This document shows, piece by piece, positions 8,063 to 16,828 of a stretch of 64,000 nt of DNA. The position numbers and the translations under genes were made by a program. The first letter of the stretch is position 1; every line of letters starts with the position of its first letter. The stretch is taken from contig NZ_CP049838.1 of the NCBI RefSeq assembly GCF_013085465.1, positions 496,001-560,000 on the forward strand. Reading direction: 5' to 3'. Origin of the DNA: Streptomyces asoensis (GTDB lineage: Bacteria > Actinomycetota > Actinomycetes > Streptomycetales > Streptomycetaceae). The notes beneath the pieces are model-generated. The model ran no database searches. It had not been told where the DNA came from and saw only the letters and a program-made list of their open reading frames with translations.

Positions 8063-9843
8063 GTGATGCCGTGCGTCTGAAGCCATATCTCCAGCAACGC
8101 TACCTGCCACAGGGCGTTCGCTCCCCGTTTGGTGCGGTGCTCGTCGGGCGCCTCGAGGAGCTCGGACACGTAGGACTCCTGGAAGAGGCCGCGCCGCCTC
8201 GCCTCGGGTGCCTCGAGCGCTTCGCGCACCCGCTTCAGGACGGGGCCCGCCATGTGCCTGATCGCCGGGACCGGGAAGTAGCCCTTGGGACGGTCGACGA
8301 TGTCCGGGGGCAGCAGCTGACGGCCGGCTGCCTTCAGCACGCCCTTGCCGCCGTCGGCCAGCTTGAGTTCCGGCGGGCAGGCCGCGGCCAGCTCGACCAG
8401 TTCGTGGTCGAGGAACGGCACTCGGGCCTCCAGTCCCCAGGCCATGGTCATGTTGTCGACCCGCTTGACCGGGTCGTCGACGAGCATGACGTGCGTGTCC
8501 AGACGCAGGGCCGCGTCCAGGGCCGTCTCGGCTCCGGGAGCTGCCATGTGGTCCCGGACGAAACGGCCCGAGACGTCGTCGCCGGGCAGCATGCCGGGCT
8601 CCAGGATCCGGGCGAGGTCGGCGTGCGGCCGGTCGAAGTACGTGTCGGCGTACCGCTCGGCCGCGTCCGCGCGGGCGGCCTCGGCGAGTCGCGGGTACCA
8701 GTGGTAGCCGGCGAGCACCTCGTCGGCGCCCTGCCCGCTCTGCACGACCTTCACCTCCTTGGACACCTGCTCGGACAGCAGATAGAAGGCGACCACGTCG
8801 TGGCTGGTCATCGGCTCGCTCATCGCCGCTACGGCGCCGTCCAGGGCCGTCGACACCCGGTCGGAGGGAACCATCAGCCGGCGGTGGTCGGTGCCGAACT
8901 CCCGGGCCACCAGATCCGAGTACCGGAACTCGTCGCCCTCCTCCCCGCCCTCGGACTCGAACCCCACGCTGAACGTCATCAGGTCCCGCTGTCCCGCCTG
9001 GGCCAGCAGCGCGACGATCAGACTGGAGTCCAGGCCGCCGGAGAGCAGGACGCCGACCTGGACGTCGGACACCATCCGTCGGCGTACGGCCGTACGCAGC
9101 GCCTCCAGCATCGCGTCACGCCAGTCGTGCGCGCCCATCGCCGCGTACTCGGCCCGTCGCGTGTACGACGGCTGCCAGTAGCGGTGGTCGTGTTGGGTGC
9201 CGTCCGGTTCGACGACCCGCACGGTGGCCGGCGGGAGCTTGCGCACACCGCCGAGGACGGTGCGCGGAGCGGCGACCGTGGCGTGCCAGCTCAGGTACTG
9301 GTGGACGGCGACCGGATCGAGTGAGGTGTCCACCTCGCCGGCGGCGAGAAGGGCGGGCAGGGAGGACGCGAACCGTAGCCGCCCCGGCGTCCGTGCCAGG
9401 TACAGGGGTTTGATACCGAGCCGGTCGCGCCCCAGCACCACGCGTCCGGACCGGTGCTCGACGAGGGCGAAGGCGAACATGCCGTAGAAGCGCTCCACGC
9501 AGGCGGTGCCCCACTGCCGGTAGGCCTTGAGCACCACCTCGGTGTCGGATGTCGTCGTGAACCGGTGTCCGAGGCTCCGCAGCTCTTCGCGCAGCTCCCG
9601 GTAGTTGTACACACAGCCGTTGAAGACTCCGGTGATCCCGGCCCGGGAGTCGGTCATCGGCTGCGCCGCGAGGTCCGACAGGTCGATGATCTTCAGTCGC
9701 CGATGCCCCAGCGCCACCGCGCCCCGCGTCCAGATTCCCCGGCCGTCGGGACCACGGGCCGCGAGCCGCTCGCTCATGCGCTCGACGGCCGCGAGGTCGG
9801 GTCGTTGACCGTCGAAGCGGATCTCCCCGCTCAGACCGCACAT
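8059..9843 (-). CDS. Asparagine-synthetase-type amidotransferase (N-acetylglutaminylglutamine amidotransferase-like)
   Basis: A 594-residue class II glutamine amidotransferase. Cys2 follows the initiator Met (MCGLSGEIRFDG), the glutaminase domain covers about residues 1-210, and the synthetase domain has the PP-loop VLLSGGLDSSLI near residue 270 and QSGQGADEVLAGYHWYP. The latter, together with LGHRRLKIIDLS and LRFASSLPALLA, recalls the proteobacterial enzyme that amidates N-acetylglutaminylglutamine to the osmoprotectant NAGGN, rather than plain AsnB. Its neighbours are a carboxylate-amine ligase (upstream, 98 bases) and a peptidase (overlapping). The exact dipeptide amide product is inferred. 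Confidence 0.88.
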   Translation of the reverse strand: MCGLSGEIRFDGQRPDLAAVERMSERLAARGPDGRGIWTRGAVALGHRRLKIIDLSDLAAQPMTDSRAGITGVFNGCVYNYRELREELRSLGHRFTTTSDTEVVLKAYRQWGTACVERFYGMFAFALVEHRSGRVVLGRDRLGIKPLYLARTPGRLRFASSLPALLAAGEVDTSLDPVAVHQYLSWHATVAAPRTVLGGVRKLPPATVRVVEPDGTQHDHRYWQPSYTRRAEYAAMGAHDWRDAMLEALRTAVRRRMVSDVQVGVLLSGGLDSSLIVALLAQAGQRDLMTFSVGFESEGGEEGDEFRYSDLVAREFGTDHRRLMVPSDRVSTALDGAVAAMSEPMTSHDVVAFYLLSEQVSKEVKVVQSGQGADEVLAGYHWYPRLAEAARADAAERYADTYFDRPHADLARILEPGMLPGDDVSGRFVRDHMAAPGAETALDAALRLDTHVMLVDDPVKRVDNMTMAWGLEARVPFLDHELVELAAACPPELKLADGGKGVLKAAGRQLLPPDIVDRPKGYFPVPAIRHMAGPVLKRVREALEAPEARRRGLFQESYVSELLEAPDEHRTKRGANALWQVALLEIWLQTHGIT

Positions 9844-9941
9844 GATGTGCCGCCTCCGTTTCGTTCGGCGTGGGCCGAGCGCCGGGACGTGGGTGCCGGA
9901 CGGTCGGCGTAGGGAAATGGGTCGTCGGTGTCCATGGCGAT

Positions 9942-11129
9942 TCACCTGCGGGTCAGCGGCCGCGCGAACCGGTGGGAGGGGTCTGTCACCCCGGCGGCGG
10001 GCGGAAGCTTCTTGCGGCGGGTGGCCGCCGCCCTGCCGGGCGCGCGTTCGCCGCGGGTCTCGGCGATCAGCATGTCGACACAGGCCAGCAGATCCTCTTC
10101 CTCTGCGATACGGCGCATACGGCGAGCCGCACTGCCCTCGGTGAGGGTCTCCTCCGCCAACGAGCGGACGGTCCCCCAGTCGCCGTCCGCCTCCAGGGCG
10201 GGGCGCAACCGGGCGAGCAGCTTGTGCACGACCTCCCCGGCGGGCGCCTCCAGGTGGGTCTCGGGATCCACCAGGCCGCCTTCGAGCCCGGACCGGGCCG
10301 CCCGCCAGGAGGCGCCGCGCAGCCACTCGTGCCGACCTTCGCAGTCCGGGGCGGCGCCCGTCCGAAGCCTCTCGCAGGCCTCGGTGACCAGGGCGCGGAA
10401 CAGTCCGGCGACGAGCACGACGGTCTCCGCTCGCGGGCAGGAATCGCAGATGCGCAGTTCCAGCGTCTGGAGATGCGCGGAGGGGCGTACGTCGTAATAG
10501 ATCATCCCCACATCGCTGATGATCCCGGACCGGACGAGATCGCGCACTGTGGCGTCGTACTCGGCCGCGCTCGCGAAGCAGCCGACCGGGCCCGCGGTGG
10601 GCCAGCGCTGCCAGAGCATGGTGCGCCAGCTCGCGTACCCGGTGTCGGCCCCCTGCCAGAACGGGGAACCGGCGGAGAGCGCCAGAAGCACGGGCAGCCA
10701 GGGCGAGACCGCGCACATCACCCGCACCGCCGTGTCGCGGTCGGGGACGTCCACATGGACCTGGGCACCGCAGATGAGCTGCTCGTCGGCGACCGTGCGG
10801 TAGTCCTCGACCATACGGCGATAGCGCGCTCCGGCGGTGGGGTGCGCGGCCGCCGCCGGCGCGAGTGGCGCCGCGCCGGCGGCCACCGCCGCCAGTCCCA
10901 GCGAAGACGCGGCCGCGTCGAGCCGCCGTCTCGTTGCGGCGAGGTCGGCGTACAGATCGTCGAGGGATGTGTGCACCTCGCTGTTCGACTCCACGGTGGA
11001 CTGGTGCAGCTCGGTGGTGAAGGTACGCCGTGGGAGGCGTCGCAAGAGCGAATTGGCGCGCGGCACGAGCAGCCCGCTCTCCACCTCCAGGACGTGGAAC
11101 TCCTCCTCCACTCCGATACGAACGCTCAC
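9942..11129 (-). CDS. Carboxylate-amine ligase, glutamate-cysteine ligase type 2 (YbdK/EgtA-like)
   Basis: A 395-residue GCS2-family enzyme starting with GVEEEFHVLE, which carries the acidic ATP/metal-binding cluster, followed by QLICGAQVHVDVPD and LELRICDS motifs. Such enzymes join an amine to the gamma-carboxyl of glutamate with ATP. The GTG at 11129 was chosen because GAGGAG precedes it and the conserved GVEEEF then lies near the N-terminus. It heads an operon with the NAGGN-type amidotransferase and an S9 peptidase, so it may build the peptide or amide bond later amidated. Not obviously a glutathione or ergothioneine gene by context. Confidence 0.87.
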   Translation of the reverse strand: MSVRIGVEEEFHVLEVESGLLVPRANSLLRRLPRRTFTTELHQSTVESNSEVHTSLDDLYADLAATRRRLDAAASSLGLAAVAAGAAPLAPAAAAHPTAGARYRRMVEDYRTVADEQLICGAQVHVDVPDRDTAVRVMCAVSPWLPVLLALSAGSPFWQGADTGYASWRTMLWQRWPTAGPVGCFASAAEYDATVRDLVRSGIISDVGMIYYDVRPSAHLQTLELRICDSCPRAETVVLVAGLFRALVTEACERLRTGAAPDCEGRHEWLRGASWRAARSGLEGGLVDPETHLEAPAGEVVHKLLARLRPALEADGDWGTVRSLAEETLTEGSAARRMRRIAEEEDLLACVDMLIAETRGERAPGRAAATRRKKLPPAAGVTDPSHRFARPLTRR

Positions 11130-11637
11130 GGTCACTCCTCGGGGTGATGCGGAGCGGCTGTTCGCCGCAGGCGAAGGGTCCCTCACCGGCGCGCACGGCG
11201 GCAGGTGAGGGACTTCGAGTCACCAGAACGGCGATTTATAAGCACACATTGCATATGTGACGTGAGCAAATCATGGATGAGCAGGTACATGGCCGGTGAC
11301 ATCTGGGATCCGGCGGTGACCGACACCGCCGACTGTGCCGTCGCGAAGACCTCTCGACCGCCCGCCGATGGCGGTCACCTGATTCCTCACCTTCGCGGCG
11401 GCAAGACAGCCGACCGCGCCGGGTCGGATTCCTGCGTCAGCACAGCGCGCCGACGCACGACCGGCTCCTGCGCGAACGCTTCCACGGGCCCGCCCGGAAC
11501 CACCCATGGTCGCCGAGCAGACGGGCCAGAACTGACGCCCCTGAGCCGCCGAGGCGGTATTCCGGCCCGTTCGGCCAGGTCCATGGCCGGTCCGCGTAGG
11601 CTTCGCTCAGCACGGACGCGGCGGGGGGGCGAGGCAC
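11130..11637. other. 508-base stretch without a supportable gene; AT-rich promoter region with small palindrome
   Basis: The part near the ligase gene is AT-rich (GATTTATAAGC around 11233) and holds the palindrome CACATTGCATATGTG at 11245-11259 (5-bp arms). This is probably the promoter and operator of the ligase operon. The remainder up to the DUF4139 gene is GC-rich; short frames exist on both strands but none has both a ribosome binding site and a recognisable protein. It may be decayed coding sequence. Confidence 0.5.
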
Positions 11638-13836
11638 ATGACGGCTCGGACGGCACTGAGGTGGGGGTCGACCCTCGATTCGGTGGTGGTGTACGCGCAG
11701 GGCGCGGTCTGCCGCCGCCTGGCCTCGGGCAGCGTGCCACCGGACGGCCGGGTGCGGGTGACGGGACTGCCCCGCTCGCTGGACCCAGGGTCCCTGCGGG
11801 CCCGTGTCACCGGTACCCCCGGTGTGCGCGTCACCGAGGCACGGGTGGAGGTCGAGGCCGAACCGCTCGCCGAGACCGCCCCCGACGCGCTGCGGCGCGA
11901 GGTGGAGCGGCTGCTTGACGAGTGCGCGGCCGCACGGGGGCGCCGGGACCGGCACCTGAGCCTGATCGAGGAGGTCAAGGGGCTGCGGCCGGTCCCGCCG
12001 GCCCGTAGGCGCGATGACCCGCACCGCCGCACCCCGGTCGACGCGTGGCTGGAGCTCGCCGAGTTCGTCGACGAGCGGCTGACCGGGCTGCACACCCGCC
12101 TCGTCGAGCTGGAGGAGGCACTGGGCCACGCCGAGCACGCGCTCTCCGTGGCCGCCGACCGGCTCGCCCGCGCCTCCACCGACGCACCGGCGGCGCACGT
12201 GGAGACCACGGTATCGGCGGTTCTGACCCTCGACGGCACCGGTGACGCGGAAGTGGAGCTGGAGTACGGCGTGCCGGGCGCGGTCTGGGTGCCGACCTAT
12301 CGGCTCACCTACCGTCGGGACGACAGCAGCGGCCGTCTGGTGCTGCGCGCATCGGTCGCCCAGCGCACCGGCGAGGACTGGACCGGCGTGCGCATCGCCC
12401 TGGCCACCGCCGACCTACGGCGCCGTACCGACCTGCCCAGGCTCCGCTCGGTCCGGATCGGACGCCGTCAGCCCGCACCCCTGCCGTCCGGCTGGCGCGA
12501 GCCGCCGACGGGCCTGTCCGACCTGTTCGCCGGGTACGACATGGCACCGCTTCGGCCGGCCACGACCGTCACTCCCCTGACTCCCGGGGGCGTTCCCGTA
12601 GCCGCGGCCGCAGCGGTCGGCTCCACGTCCGGTCCCGTTCCGCCGATGCAACCGTCACCGCGGGGGTACGGCGAGTCGCTCGCGGCGGCACCACCGGCGT
12701 ACGGCGCGCCGACCCCTCCGATGCAGTCGGCGCCGCAGGCCTACGGCGCACCGCCCCCTGTGCCTCCGCCGGGCAGCGCGGGCAGCGCCTACCCGGAGCC
12801 CTTCGGCGGCGGAACGAACGAGTTCGCGCAGCCGGTCCCGTCACGACCGGGCAGCGGGGGCCGGGGGCGAGCCCGCAGCCTGCCCCCCGCGGCGCCCGCC
12901 GCCATGGCTCCCCCGGCCCCTGCCCGCGCTGCCGCGCCCCCGGCACCCGCTGCCCCTGGCAGCGCCGCACCGGGGCAGGCTGCGGCGCCGGCCGCCGGTC
13001 CGCCACGGCCGAGCGGCGCCGAACTCGACTACACCGCCCTCGTGTTGTGCGGCCCCGACGTGCAGGGCGGTCGCCGGGGCCTGCTGTTCCCGGACTCCCC
13101 CTTCGACCCGGTGGCGGCCGAGCACCGCCGCCGCGCCGAGGCGGTGACCGCACTGCCGCTGCCCGGACACGCCGTGCGGCCTCGCGAGTCGGCCGGCTCC
13201 TTCGACCACCGCTTCGACGCCGTCGCCCGCGCCGACATCCCCTCGGACGGCACCTGGCACACCGTCACCGTCGGCGAGATCCCGGTCGGTCTGCGCACCG
13301 AGTACCTCTGCGTGCCGTCCGTCGAGCAGACCGTGTACGCGACGCTGGTGCTCTCCAACTCCACCGACCAGGCTCTGTTGGCCGGCCCGGTGGAGGTCAC
13401 CGCCGGTGACGACTTCCTGCTGACCACCGCCCTGCCCACACTCGCCCCGGGTGGTGAGCGCCGGGTGGGGCTCGGTCCGGCCCAGGGCGTCCGGGTCACC
13501 CGCCGTACGAACCTGCACGAGTCGACCTCGGGGCTGCGCAACAGCACCACCGTGCTCGACCACCGCGTCCACGTGGAGCTGGCCAACCAGCTCGGCGAGC
13601 CCGTCACCGTCGAGGTCCGCGAGCGGGTCCCGGTCACCTCCGACGCGGACATCCGGATCGAGGAACGGGCCGACTGGACGGCGCCCCGGGACGGCGCGGG
13701 ACCGGAGCAGCACGCACCCGGCACCCGCGTCTGGCGGGTCGACCTGCCCGCCGGCGCCACCACCGCCCTCGACGGCGGCTACGAGATCCGCATCGCGTCC
13801 GCCAAGACGCTGGCCGGCGGCAACCGCAGGAGCTGA
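11638..13836 (+). CDS. DUF4139/DUF4140 protein with a long Pro/Ala/Gly-rich insert
   Basis: A 732-residue protein of the mucoidy-inhibitor MuiA-like family. Residues about 10-70 form the DUF4140 N-terminal beta domain (VVVYAQGAVCRRLA), residues 80-190 a charged helical, probably coiled-coil stretch (VERLLDECAAARGRRDRHLS), and the rest the DUF4139 domain (VPGAVWVPTYRLTY, QRTGEDWTGVRIALAT). Residues about 300-460 are low-complexity, rich in Pro, Ala, Gly and Gln with repeated PPMQ/AYGAP patterns, and interrupt DUF4139. No signal peptide is visible. Function is unknown. It is seven bases upstream of a shorter paralogue. Confidence 0.85.
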   Translation: MTARTALRWGSTLDSVVVYAQGAVCRRLASGSVPPDGRVRVTGLPRSLDPGSLRARVTGTPGVRVTEARVEVEAEPLAETAPDALRREVERLLDECAAARGRRDRHLSLIEEVKGLRPVPPARRRDDPHRRTPVDAWLELAEFVDERLTGLHTRLVELEEALGHAEHALSVAADRLARASTDAPAAHVETTVSAVLTLDGTGDAEVELEYGVPGAVWVPTYRLTYRRDDSSGRLVLRASVAQRTGEDWTGVRIALATADLRRRTDLPRLRSVRIGRRQPAPLPSGWREPPTGLSDLFAGYDMAPLRPATTVTPLTPGGVPVAAAAAVGSTSGPVPPMQPSPRGYGESLAAAPPAYGAPTPPMQSAPQAYGAPPPVPPPGSAGSAYPEPFGGGTNEFAQPVPSRPGSGGRGRARSLPPAAPAAMAPPAPARAAAPPAPAAPGSAAPGQAAAPAAGPPRPSGAELDYTALVLCGPDVQGGRRGLLFPDSPFDPVAAEHRRRAEAVTALPLPGHAVRPRESAGSFDHRFDAVARADIPSDGTWHTVTVGEIPVGLRTEYLCVPSVEQTVYATLVLSNSTDQALLAGPVEVTAGDDFLLTTALPTLAPGGERRVGLGPAQGVRVTRRTNLHESTSGLRNSTTVLDHRVHVELANQLGEPVTVEVRERVPVTSDADIRIEERADWTAPRDGAGPEQHAPGTRVWRVDLPAGATTALDGGYEIRIASAKTLAGGNRRS

Positions 13837-13843
13837 CACACCC

Positions 13844-15403
13844 ATGTCCATCGCACCGGAGCCGATCCCCCTCCCCGTCACCGCCGTCACCTGTCTGGAG
13901 GACCGCGCCCACGTCGAGCGCACCACCGTGCTCGACCTGGAGGCAGGAGTCCAAAGGCTGCGTCTCGGGCCCGTCAGCGCACTGGCCGTCGACCGCACGC
14001 TCCACGCCGAGCTGACCGCCGAACACCCGGCGACCGTGCTCGACGTGCGGATCGTCCGCGACTGGACGCCGCGCGGGCCGCAGCCGACCGGCGACGACTC
14101 CGCCCTGCGCCACCGCGTGCACACGCTCGAAGAGGAGTTGCTCGCCCTGGGGCGCCGGCGCGACCGGCTGCACGCCCGCCTCGACGCGCTGGGCCGTCTC
14201 GCCGCCGATCTGCTGCGGGAGATCGCCGAAGGCGCCGGCTCGGGAGAGACCGAAGGGCTCCGCTGGACCCGCGAACTGGACCGGGTGGACGAGGAGCGCG
14301 ACTCCCACGGCGAGCAACTGCGCACCGTGGAAGCCCGGCTGACGGCCCTCGGTGCCGAACTCGCCGAGGCCCGGCGGGTCATGGACCTCGCGGAGGAGCA
14401 ACCGGCCGAACTGGTCGGTCACATCGAACTGACCCTCGAGGCCGCGGCCGCCGGGCCGGCCGATCTGCGCCTCAGCCACCTCACCCCGTGTGCGCTGTGG
14501 CGGCCCGCCTACCGGGCCGTACTCGACGGCGACTCCCTGACGCTGGAGACCGACGCGATGGTCTGGCAGCGCACCGGCGAGGACTGGTCCGACGTACGGC
14601 TGACGCTGTCGACGGCCCGCTCGGCACAGTCCACCGAGCCACCCCGGCTGGGCGAGGACCGGTTGACGCTCCAGGACCGCTCCCCCGCAGAGCGCCGCAC
14701 CGTCGACGTCGAGCTGCGCGAGGAGGCGATCGCGGACCTCGGTCCGGCACCGGTGTTCGGTCTGCCGGGAGTGGACGACGGCGACGAGGTGCGGGTGCTG
14801 AACTCCCCCGCACCGGTCTCCGTGCCCGCGGACGGCCGCGCCCACCGTGTGCCGCTCTCCTCCTTCACCACGACCGCGAGCATCGAGTACGCCTGCACAC
14901 CCGAGCTGTCCCCGCTGGTCACGCAGGTGGCGCGGTTCGACAACCGGTCCGGCCACGCACTGCTCGCCGGACCCGTCGACCTGATCCTCGGCAGCGGATT
15001 CAGCGGTCGCGGCACACTGGACTTCACTGCTCCCCACGCCCCCGTCGAACTCGCCTACGGCAGCCGCGACGACCACCGGGTCGTCCGGCACACCGAGGAG
15101 ACCCGCGACACCGCCGCGCTCACCCAGCGGACCGTGGTCACCCGCACTGTCCGCCTCCATGTGTCCCGGTTCTCCTCCCCCGGTGAGCACGGCGACCGGG
15201 CGATCGTCCTGCGCGAACGGATCCCGGTCTCCGAGGTCTCGGCGGTGGAGGTACGGCTGCGTAAAGAGGCCTGCTCTCCCGCCCCCGACACGGTCGACGC
15301 CGATGGCATCGCCGGCTGGAGCCTGGCCCTGCCACCCGGCGGCCGACGCACCGTCACCCTGGTGTACGAGCTGTCGGCGAGCGCGAAGGTCGCCGGGCTG
15401 TGA
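13844..15403 (+). CDS. DUF4139 domain protein, paralogue of the preceding gene
   Basis: A 519-residue protein with the same order of N-terminal DUF4140-like domain (VTCLEDRAHVERTTVL), helical coiled-coil (HRVHTLEEELLALGRRRDRL) and C-terminal DUF4139 (ALWRPAYRAVL, QRTGEDWSDVRLTLST), but without the low-complexity insert. The ATG at 13844 follows the upstream stop by seven bases with AGGAG nearby, so the two genes are one operon and the proteins may act as a pair. There is no secretion signal. The biochemical function is unknown. Confidence 0.86.
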   Translation: MSIAPEPIPLPVTAVTCLEDRAHVERTTVLDLEAGVQRLRLGPVSALAVDRTLHAELTAEHPATVLDVRIVRDWTPRGPQPTGDDSALRHRVHTLEEELLALGRRRDRLHARLDALGRLAADLLREIAEGAGSGETEGLRWTRELDRVDEERDSHGEQLRTVEARLTALGAELAEARRVMDLAEEQPAELVGHIELTLEAAAAGPADLRLSHLTPCALWRPAYRAVLDGDSLTLETDAMVWQRTGEDWSDVRLTLSTARSAQSTEPPRLGEDRLTLQDRSPAERRTVDVELREEAIADLGPAPVFGLPGVDDGDEVRVLNSPAPVSVPADGRAHRVPLSSFTTTASIEYACTPELSPLVTQVARFDNRSGHALLAGPVDLILGSGFSGRGTLDFTAPHAPVELAYGSRDDHRVVRHTEETRDTAALTQRTVVTRTVRLHVSRFSSPGEHGDRAIVLRERIPVSEVSAVEVRLRKEACSPAPDTVDADGIAGWSLALPPGGRRTVTLVYELSASAKVAGL

Positions 15404-15418
15404 ACCGCCGTCCGGAGA

Positions 15419-16828
15419 TCACTCGTCGTTCACCCAGCGCATGAGCCGCTGGAGCGGGTAGAACCCGTCGTGGGAGAGACCCGGTGGCATGCCGCCCGCC
15501 CCGCCCAGGGACACCACGCGCTGGACGCCGGCGCAGGCGAGGGCGTCGCGCAGCTCCGCCTTGCGGGTGGGGGGATACACGCCGACCGTCTGGGTGGCGA
15601 CCCCGGCGTGTCCGACGGCTTCGGAAAGATCGGCGACCGGGACGACGTCGACGATCTTTCCGTCGGGGTGGAAGTCCACCGGTTCGGGCGAGCGGATGAC
15701 CAGTCCTCGGCCGTCGTAGCCGCCCCACACCCGGTACTCGGGCGCCAGGGAACGCAGTACGTCGATCTCCTCGCGGAGTCCCGCCGCCACCCGCGGGCCG
15801 TCGGCCGAACTGAACTCCCTTGCCACTCCCAGGCGTTCGCAGAGCAGGGCGGCATAGCGGTCGGCGTCGTCCCGGGAACCCTCGACGAACTGGAAGCGGC
15901 TGGCCACGCACGCCTGCTGGTTGAAGAACGTGGCGTCGGCGGCGCCCGCCTCGGCTGCTCGGGCCAGGGTCTCGGGGGACTCGAACGCCTCGCGGCCGAT
16001 CAGCGAGATGGATGTCTTGGGGTCGAAGGAGACCAGCTCGAATCCCGGGCCCACGTATCTCAGGGCGCCGCGGATGGTGGCCTCGCCGCCCCAGGCGACC
16101 AGCTTGTCGAAGAACTGCGGGCGGAACAGCACGCTCTCCACCGTCTCGTCGCCGCCGCGCCAGTACACCGCGGAGAACGAGCGCACCACAGGGTGACCGG
16201 GCGCCACCGCGGCCATCGTCCGCAGGATCGCGGTGGCGGTGAACAGGTCGTTCGACGGTAGCTTCAGGAGGTTGACGCCCTTGGTGAGGGCGCCGCGCAC
16301 GACGGACATCGCCGCGACTCCGGGCGCGTTGCCGGCGATGATGTGCACCAGGCGTGGCGGGAACGCGCGGACGGCGGCCGTCCGGTCATCGGGCAGTCCC
16401 ACCTCGCGCCAGCCGTCGAGCACGTCCGTCCCGCCGAGTTCGTGGTCGATCTGGGCATACAGGTTGGGTCGTCGGAAGCTGCGCCACAGCACGGCGTAGG
16501 CGCGCTCGAGCACCTGCGCCGGCAGCGGGCTGACGCGGACCATACGCTCCAGCGCCTCGGCGAGCAGGCCCGCGCGGTCCGCGCGGAGGGCCTCGCCGGT
16601 CTCCACCAACAGGTCGACGATCTCCGCGACGGGCACCTGGAAAGCGGGGCCGGGTTCGCTGCGGGGCCACACCAGACGGTCCAGGTCGAGGGCCGGTGCG
16701 GTGAAGGCCGCGCCCGGGCGGCCGTGGGTGGTCTGGGCGCCGTGGTCGACCTCGCCGCGGACGATGTGGACGACAGCCACCGAACCCGCCGCAGTGCCGG
16801 CCACGCCGTCGAGCGTCGTGTCGCTCAT
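15419..16828 (-). CDS. LuxC-like acyl-CoA/acyl-protein reductase
   Basis: A 469-residue member of the LuxC fatty-acid reductase family within the aldehyde dehydrogenase fold. The nucleophilic Cys is Cys307 in FFNQQACVAS, and the nucleotide-binding region lies around HIIAGNAPGVAAMSVV (residues 162-177). LuxC reduces an activated acyl group to the aldehyde with NADPH. It overlaps the LuxE-like gene by four bases (ATGA) and is the last gene of the operon with binding protein and LivF. No luciferase LuxAB pair is next to it, so the aldehyde probably feeds metabolism rather than light. The operon points to a substrate taken up by the ABC system. Confidence 0.9.
   Translation of the reverse strand: MSDTTLDGVAGTAAGSVAVVHIVRGEVDHGAQTTHGRPGAAFTAPALDLDRLVWPRSEPGPAFQVPVAEIVDLLVETGEALRADRAGLLAEALERMVRVSPLPAQVLERAYAVLWRSFRRPNLYAQIDHELGGTDVLDGWREVGLPDDRTAAVRAFPPRLVHIIAGNAPGVAAMSVVRGALTKGVNLLKLPSNDLFTATAILRTMAAVAPGHPVVRSFSAVYWRGGDETVESVLFRPQFFDKLVAWGGEATIRGALRYVGPGFELVSFDPKTSISLIGREAFESPETLARAAEAGAADATFFNQQACVASRFQFVEGSRDDADRYAALLCERLGVAREFSSADGPRVAAGLREEIDVLRSLAPEYRVWGGYDGRGLVIRSPEPVDFHPDGKIVDVVPVADLSEAVGHAGVATQTVGVYPPTRKAELRDALACAGVQRVVSLGGAGGMPPGLSHDGFYPLQRLMRWVNDE

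Noticed and set aside
5867..8080. Long plus-strand frame opposite the S9 peptidase
   Set aside because: The minus strand encodes a full catalytic triad and propeller; the plus-strand product is low-complexity and lacks a ribosome binding site.
9844..11223. Extension of the amidotransferase frame upstream of 9843
   Set aside because: Class II amidotransferases need Cys directly after the initiator Met, which fixes the start at 9843; the extension overlaps the ligase gene in another frame.
11205..11918. Plus-strand frame crossing the 11.2-11.9 kb region
   Set aside because: It enters the DUF4139 gene out of frame, has no ribosome binding site and no recognisable sequence.
12841..14382. Long minus-strand frame across the two DUF4139 genes
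   Set aside because: It spans the junction of two well-supported plus-strand genes and translates to Ser/Arg-rich sequence without domain features.
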